Below are positions 60,701 to 64,000 of a DNA stretch of 64,000 nucleotides, in pieces (the first letter of the stretch is position 1; the number at the start of each line of letters is the position of its first letter). The position numbers and the translations under genes were made by a program. The stretch comes from Homarus americanus (lineage: Eukaryota > Arthropoda > Malacostraca > Decapoda > Nephropidae). The stretch spans positions 3,687,025-3,751,024 of the forward strand of contig NW_024735554.1 in NCBI RefSeq assembly GCF_018991925.1, in the 5' to 3' direction. Under the pieces are notes generated by a model, which was not told the DNA's origin, did no database searches, and was given only the letters and a program-made list of their open reading frames with translations.

Positions 60701-62382
60701 ATTGATTTAAATAAAAAAATCCGATTTAAACCAAATAAATCAATTTTTTTTTAAATCATGATTTTTTCCAACCCTGTGCCTTGCTTACCTCAATAATGCC
60801 ATTGGTAGCTTTCTTCAGAGCAGCAGATATCACAGAAGAATCCGTGGATAAAGATGCCAAGCGTTTAAACTTTGTCATAGTCTCTAGAGAAATCCATCCA
60901 TCATCATTCTTTATCTGTAACAGATTCATAACATTACTAGTCTTGTTAACTTATTGGCTTGAACTGTAATTTATAATTTTAACAATAAATCACCCATAAA
61001 ATCTGGATGTCTGATACAGCAACAATCTTGGGAAAATTTTCAGGATAACTGAAGGTACCAGGATTCTGAGTCGCAGATTCTTGAGACAGTACTGTAAAAC
61101 TACATTCAGTTATAAACGGTATATATCTGACCACAGTAATATGAGATCTTGTAGCAGAAGTGTGTTAACAAACATAGGGGTCTGTTGGGAGTGATTATAT
61201 GTATACAAGAGGAAATGCACCAAAAATCACCCAAAGAATACTAAAACTAGGGTAAGAAGCCGAGAAGTAAGCTCAAGTAGGAGAATAACACAGTTTTATG
61301 GAGGGTAATTATGACGAGTCACTATGACAGGGATTTAGCTGTCCCTGCTGAACAACCCAGTTCTAGATGGGTTTAAAATCCCATTAAATCTAGATGGGTT
61401 TAAAATCCCATTAAGGATTCCAATAATCATATATATAGCACAGAAGAGCCAATAATAAATCATAAAAACAATAATAATAACTCCTGTGGGAGGTTACACG
61501 GTGTAAACTTCCAACAGGGGACTTTCTGAAATTCAACACTACACAACTTTCTGCAAAAGGAAATGAAACATCCTCTCCTTTGCCTCATGTCACATCTCTC
61601 ATCTGCCATAAAACTTTTACTGTAGCTAGCCAACAGCTCAGGTTAAGGAAGCACTCACACAATGTAATACAGTATAACCATATCATGTTTATAATAATTA
61701 GCACTTAGGACTGAGAGATGTACAGATATATCAATTAATTTTTGTTGATTATTGCAGCATGGTAACAGTCAACATTCTATCATATGAAACTCTTGGGTGC
61801 ATGTACTGTATTGTCAACCCAAATGCTGAACACATCCATCCTAAAAAAAAGTGTGACGAAGATATGAGTTGCTTCCTCTATGGCAAGTCATTTTTGAGAC
61901 CAACAAAGGGAGGTTGAAGCATACCCCTTTATGCTCAGCAGCAAAAACTCCCACCTTCACCTTTTTGGGGGAACTTACCACAAAAGTAAAAATTTATCTA
62001 ATTTTCAAATTATATTAAATTTTTTAGACCCCCACTAAAAAATGGAAATTCGACGCAAGTGCAGTGTAAGTTAAATGGGGAGATGAAAAGGGAGAGAAAA
62101 AGGAACAATTAAGATGAGAAAAAGAGGAAGAGAGGGATAATGGCAATGAGATACCGGGTAGATGGGTAAATGAGACCAAGAAGAGTTAAGGAGAAGAAGG
62201 AATTAACTTCACACTCACCTCCTCCTGAAGGAACTTGTCTCTTGGCAAATTATAATCGCCAAAGTAATACTCTATTTGGCGAATAATCTTGCTATCCATA
62301 TCTTGAGGCTTATCAGCATCAGCTGTCTTGCCGTTGGTGGCCACTTCACCCTCAGTCATAATGAGAGGTAATGTAGACACTT
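54587..62382 (-). CDS. La: La ribonucleoprotein (lupus La / SSB homologue), whole gene
   Basis: Six coding exons (62219-62359 from the ATG, 60789-60914, 57451-57636, 56386-56637, 55194-55415, 54587-54751), all introns in phase 0, give a 363-residue protein. La binds the 3' UUU-OH end of new RNA polymerase III transcripts such as pre-tRNAs, protects them from exonucleases and helps folding, mainly in the nucleus. The order is La motif (about 24-90), RRM1 (about 118-190), a charged linker, a second RRM (about 245-310) and a short basic tail ending NKKRKF. Human La has 408 residues, so this is a normal to slightly short form. The gene looks intact despite a transposon in its second coding intron. 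A non-coding 5' exon is expected upstream of 62382. Confidence 0.95.
54752..55193 (-). other. La intron 5 with retroposon scrap
   Basis: A 442-bp intron. At 54796-54900 it contains ACATAAGAATGGGGGAAACT and GCAGCAGGCCTATTGGCCCA, a piece that looks like a conserved decapod dispersed repeat (from memory of the type, not searched). A (GA)n run lies at 55077-55103. Confidence 0.55.
55194..55415 (-). CDS. La: La exon 5: second RRM
   Basis: 74 codons between a TTTTCTAG acceptor and a GTACAG donor. GIFIHFSGL (RNP2-like strand), ALGDIADQCAWIDFSRGMTK and GYLRFKEED match the C-terminal xRRM of La proteins, in which the IDF/GYLRF core forms the sheet. Confidence 0.93.
55416..56385 (-). other. La intron 4
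   Basis: A 970-bp AT-rich intron with no recognisable element. The plus-strand open frame that overlaps it is not supported. Confidence 0.75.
56386..56637 (-). CDS. La: La exon 4: end of RRM1 and charged linker
   Basis: 84 codons. It begins MRHFFDKESKKQGFKGSVLV with the RNP1-like strand GSVLVVF, then a Lys/Glu-rich helical region (EEKKKEIEERKARKEARKKK), as in the linker after RRM1 in other La proteins. Confidence 0.93.
56638..57450 (-). other. La intron 3
   Basis: An 813-bp intron, AT-rich, with GTGTGT donor and CAG acceptor. Nothing recognisable inside. Confidence 0.75.
57451..57636 (-). CDS. La: La exon 3: start of RRM1
   Basis: 62 codons. It carries KIRRAPSHPLP, the conserved link between La motif and RRM1, then RTIYCKGFPKD (RNP2-like) and DDLLEYFKQYGPYETVL (first RRM helix and second strand). 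Confidence 0.94.
58793..60776 (+). mobile_element. hAT transposon (1,984 bp) with perfect 8-bp target duplication
   Basis: The left end starts CAGGGTTG and the right end finishes CCAACCCTG; both are followed inward by GATTTAAATC-type palindromic repeats. The octamer TGCCTTGC flanks it on both sides (58785-58792 and 60777-60784). The element carries a decayed transposase on the plus strand, opposite to the La gene. CAGGG ends, 8-bp duplication and transposase type agree on the hAT superfamily. Confidence 0.92.
59105..60254 (+). pseudogene. hAT transposase, broken by a frameshift and two stops
   Basis: The readable product starts near 59105 (MDGWSNVHDE, the start of the RNase-H-like region). 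It shifts frame near 59205-59210, then meets TGA at 59268 and 59280. After that it is open to a stop just after 60251. The intact part (from 59310, 314 codons) has SDTRWNTV, a central helical insertion and the C-terminal hAT dimerisation block (SSAGVERIFS, VHSKVGNRLG, KASKVVSVHK). An N-terminal BED zinc finger is not visible. The breaks make the protein inactive as encoded. Confidence 0.85.
60789..60914 (-). CDS. La: La exon 2: second half of the La motif
   Basis: 42 codons between acceptor TTACAG and donor GTAAGC, phase 0. It encodes IKNDDGWISLETMTKFKRLA and continues the winged-helix part of the La motif, including the conserved GWISL and the phenylalanine of MTKFKRL. The hAT element begins only 12 bp beyond its donor. 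Confidence 0.95.
60915..62218 (-). other. La intron 1 (coding)
   Basis: A 1,304-bp intron with GTGAGT donor and TTACAG acceptor. A short direct duplication (TCTAGATGGGTTTAAAATCC twice) lies at about 61360-61413. Nothing else recognised. Confidence 0.75.
62219..62382 (-). CDS. La: La exon 1: start codon and first half of the La motif
   Basis: An acceptor (GTTGCAG) precedes 62382, so the exon starts with 23 nt of 5' UTR. The ATG at 62359 gives MTEGEVATNGK. A longer open frame to 62380 begins with GTG and is not used. The La motif begins at KIIRQIEYYFGDYNLPRDKF (residues 24-43), with the RNA-binding Q28, Y31, Y32, D35 equivalents all present. The exon ends in phase 0 at LQEE. Confidence 0.95.
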
Positions 62383-63086
62383 CTGCAACATAACATTTAT
62401 TACTGCTTAAAACAGATAATTATTTATCCCCAACCATTGTATTCCCAACTAAATTCATTACCACGACTGGATTAAAAGTTTCATAAACCCTAGAAACGAA
62501 CATACTGTACAGTTATTTCTATATTTACAAAAGGAGTGTATTCCCCCCCCCCCAAATCTCCTGGATCCAGTATACTGTATAGCTGCCATATACAAAAATT
62601 TTTAAAGTTAAAGTTTTTTTACTATAATAAAGCAATTATATTAAATACTGTACAGAAAACTCTCCATTAGCTAGAATCTTTAATAACTGGAACTCTCCAA
62701 AAGCCAAATTTTTTTTTAGTATTCCAAGAAATTCCAGGAAAAACCTCTCTGTTCTGGGTATCTAAATGAATTTTTGACGATTGCATCAAGCGCGCTTCCA
62801 GAAATTTTGAAAAAAATCTCTGTTCCAGGCATGGGAACAAATCTTCAAGAGATTGCATCATATTTCTGATGCAGGTAGGCTGCATGGGATGCCTACGACT
62901 TGCTGATATCTCACAGCCAATCTCCTCATACTTTTGTATCATGACAGACACTTTTAGTTCGTTGTCTGCTGCCATTGTGCAAGCTTGTTTGCTCACTCAC
63001 TGCTGTTTTCGCATATGATCTGTGTTGTACTGTACTGTACTGTACATTGCAGTGTTAAGACATAAATAAGTGATCAGTTACATATA

Positions 63087-63360
63087 CAGGTACTTCTCGA
63101 CTTACGACCGCCCCAGTCGTATCAATATTTTTTCAAATTACGTATTTTCGAGTCCCGACGTTAGTGATTGCGCTGTGTACTGACAACATTTTTGTTTGTA
63201 ATTCCCTTTAAAATGGCTGGCAAGCTTAAAAGCGAGAGTTTTGTGGTGCTGAGAAGAAAAAGAGACACCCATTTTAGATTTTCTATGTATTATTTTCTCA
63301 TTTTCGACCAATTTGACTGGATTTGGGTCCCTAACCCTGTCATAAGTCGGGAACTGCCTG
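63087..63360 (+). mobile_element. TA-flanked short TIR element, copy A
   Basis: 274 bp, bordered by TA on both sides. It starts CAGGTACTTCTCGACTTACG and ends with the inverse CATAAGTCGGGAACTGCCTG. Same family as 63465-63736 but in opposite orientation. The TA duplication and CAG ends suggest the Tc1/mariner-pogo superfamily. Confidence 0.75.
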
Positions 63361-63464
63361 TACTGTACTGTACACAGAGTAAGTGTAAAAGTACCATGTG
63401 TACAGTGCTGTTCGGTACACAGCAGTGGACAGTGTAGAGGGTGCACGACTGCACGTACAGCATA

Positions 63465-63736
63465 CAGCTCCTCCCCGACTTACGACGGGGTTAGGGACCC
63501 AAATCCAGGTCGTAAGTTGAAATGGTCCTAAGTCGAAATTGCTTAAATAATACATAGAAAATGGGTGTCTCTTTCTCTTCTCAGCACCACAAAACTCTCA
63601 CTTTTAAGCTTGCCAGCCATTTTAAAGTGAATACCAAACGAAAATTTTGACTGTGTACTGTCGTTAGGACTCGAAAATACGTAATTTGACAAAATTTTGG
63701 TACGACTGAGGCAAGTCGTAAGTCGGGGAGGAGCTG
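63465..63736 (-). mobile_element. TA-flanked short TIR element, copy B (inverted)
   Basis: 272 bp, bordered by TA. It starts CAGCTCCTCCCCGACTTACG and ends with CGTAAGTCGGGGAGGAGCTG, a perfect 20-bp terminal inverted repeat. The interior is the reverse complement of copy A, with shared blocks such as AATGGCTGGCAAGCTTAAAA. That block could be a remnant of a transposase N-terminus. Confidence 0.8.
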
Positions 63737-64000
63737 TATTGTACAGTACATGCACAATCCCTCCTTCAAGGAGGGAGAGAAGAATGACAGCAACACCTAC
63801 AAGAGATGGTACAGGACAGAGGCAGGCCATCATGTACTGTACAGTACAGGTATCATCATACTGTATCACCATTTGGCCTGCCTGTATTACAAGCTCAAGA
63901 TGACAGCATCCGCTGGTGAGTACAGGATAGTGCATACAGTAGTACAGTGTTTATTTACACTACTCTACAGTATATTGCATGTGTACAGTGGTGTTTGCAT

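Larger units (their letters stand above)
57637..60788 (-). other. La intron 2, carrying a hAT transposon
   Basis: This 3,152-bp intron would be only about 1,160 bp without the 1,984-bp element and one copy of its 8-bp duplication. Donor GTAAGC, acceptor CCTCCAG. The part 57640-58784 is AT-rich and otherwise without features. Confidence 0.85.
62383..64000. other. Upstream region of La with transposon remnants
   Basis: The part 62650-63000 looks like the decayed end of a DNA transposon (AACTGGAACTCTCC-type sequence and a minus-strand frame of 110 codons, unrecognised). Then follow two inverted short elements. The 5' non-coding exon and promoter of La should lie here or beyond, but I could not place them. 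TACTGTAC strings are frequent. Confidence 0.5.

Noticed and set aside
62360..62380. Longer N-terminus of La starting at 62380
   Set aside because: That codon is GTG; the first ATG in frame is at 62359, just after a plausible 5' UTR splice acceptor.
62667..62996. Minus-strand frame of about 110 codons as an extra La exon
   Set aside because: La is complete from the ATG at 62359 and this frame has no matching donor; it resembles transposon debris.

Overview
The window looks like a piece of a decapod crustacean genome, probably of the crayfish/lobster group. The reasons are spliced genes with long introns, a large cuticle protein of the Rebers-Riddiford (RR) type, short TTAGG-type tracts, frequent TACTGTAC strings, very many long microsatellites, and several kinds of eukaryotic transposon. 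The taxon is an inference; no marker gene fixes a species.

Two genes can be reconstructed from splice sites, both on the minus strand. The first covers 8471-47168 and has five coding exons, all joined in phase 0. It encodes a secreted protein of about 1,054 residues: signal peptide, charged N-terminal region, long Tyr/Pro/Glu-rich segment with six 12-residue repeats, one central chitin-binding RR domain split over two exons, and a long Pro/Thr/His-rich tail. Its first coding exon is only 24 nt and lies about 24.5 kb from the second. The second gene, 54587-62382, encodes the RNA-binding protein La (363 residues, six coding exons: La motif, RRM1, C-terminal RRM, basic tail). It looks intact, although a hAT transposon carrying a decayed transposase sits 12 bp inside one of its introns.

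A third, unidentified gene may be present near the left edge: a minus-strand exon rich in N-glycosylation sequons (393-864) and a candidate signal-peptide exon (3229-3292). They do not join directly in phase, so a link is unproven.

The rest is introns and intergenic DNA with mobile elements and simple repeats: a 5'-truncated LINE with an open reverse transcriptase (48612-50405), remnants of other LINEs, two hAT insertions with perfect 8-bp target duplications, a deleted Tigger/pogo-like element, an inverted pair of short TA-flanked elements, two copies of a TIR/foldback element, two copies of a retroposon with an internal (ATT)n tract, and several minisatellites. The most striking minisatellite is a 15 x 38 bp array inside the cuticle gene; each unit carries a near-consensus ecdysone-response-like motif. 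No tRNA, rRNA or CRISPR locus was found.
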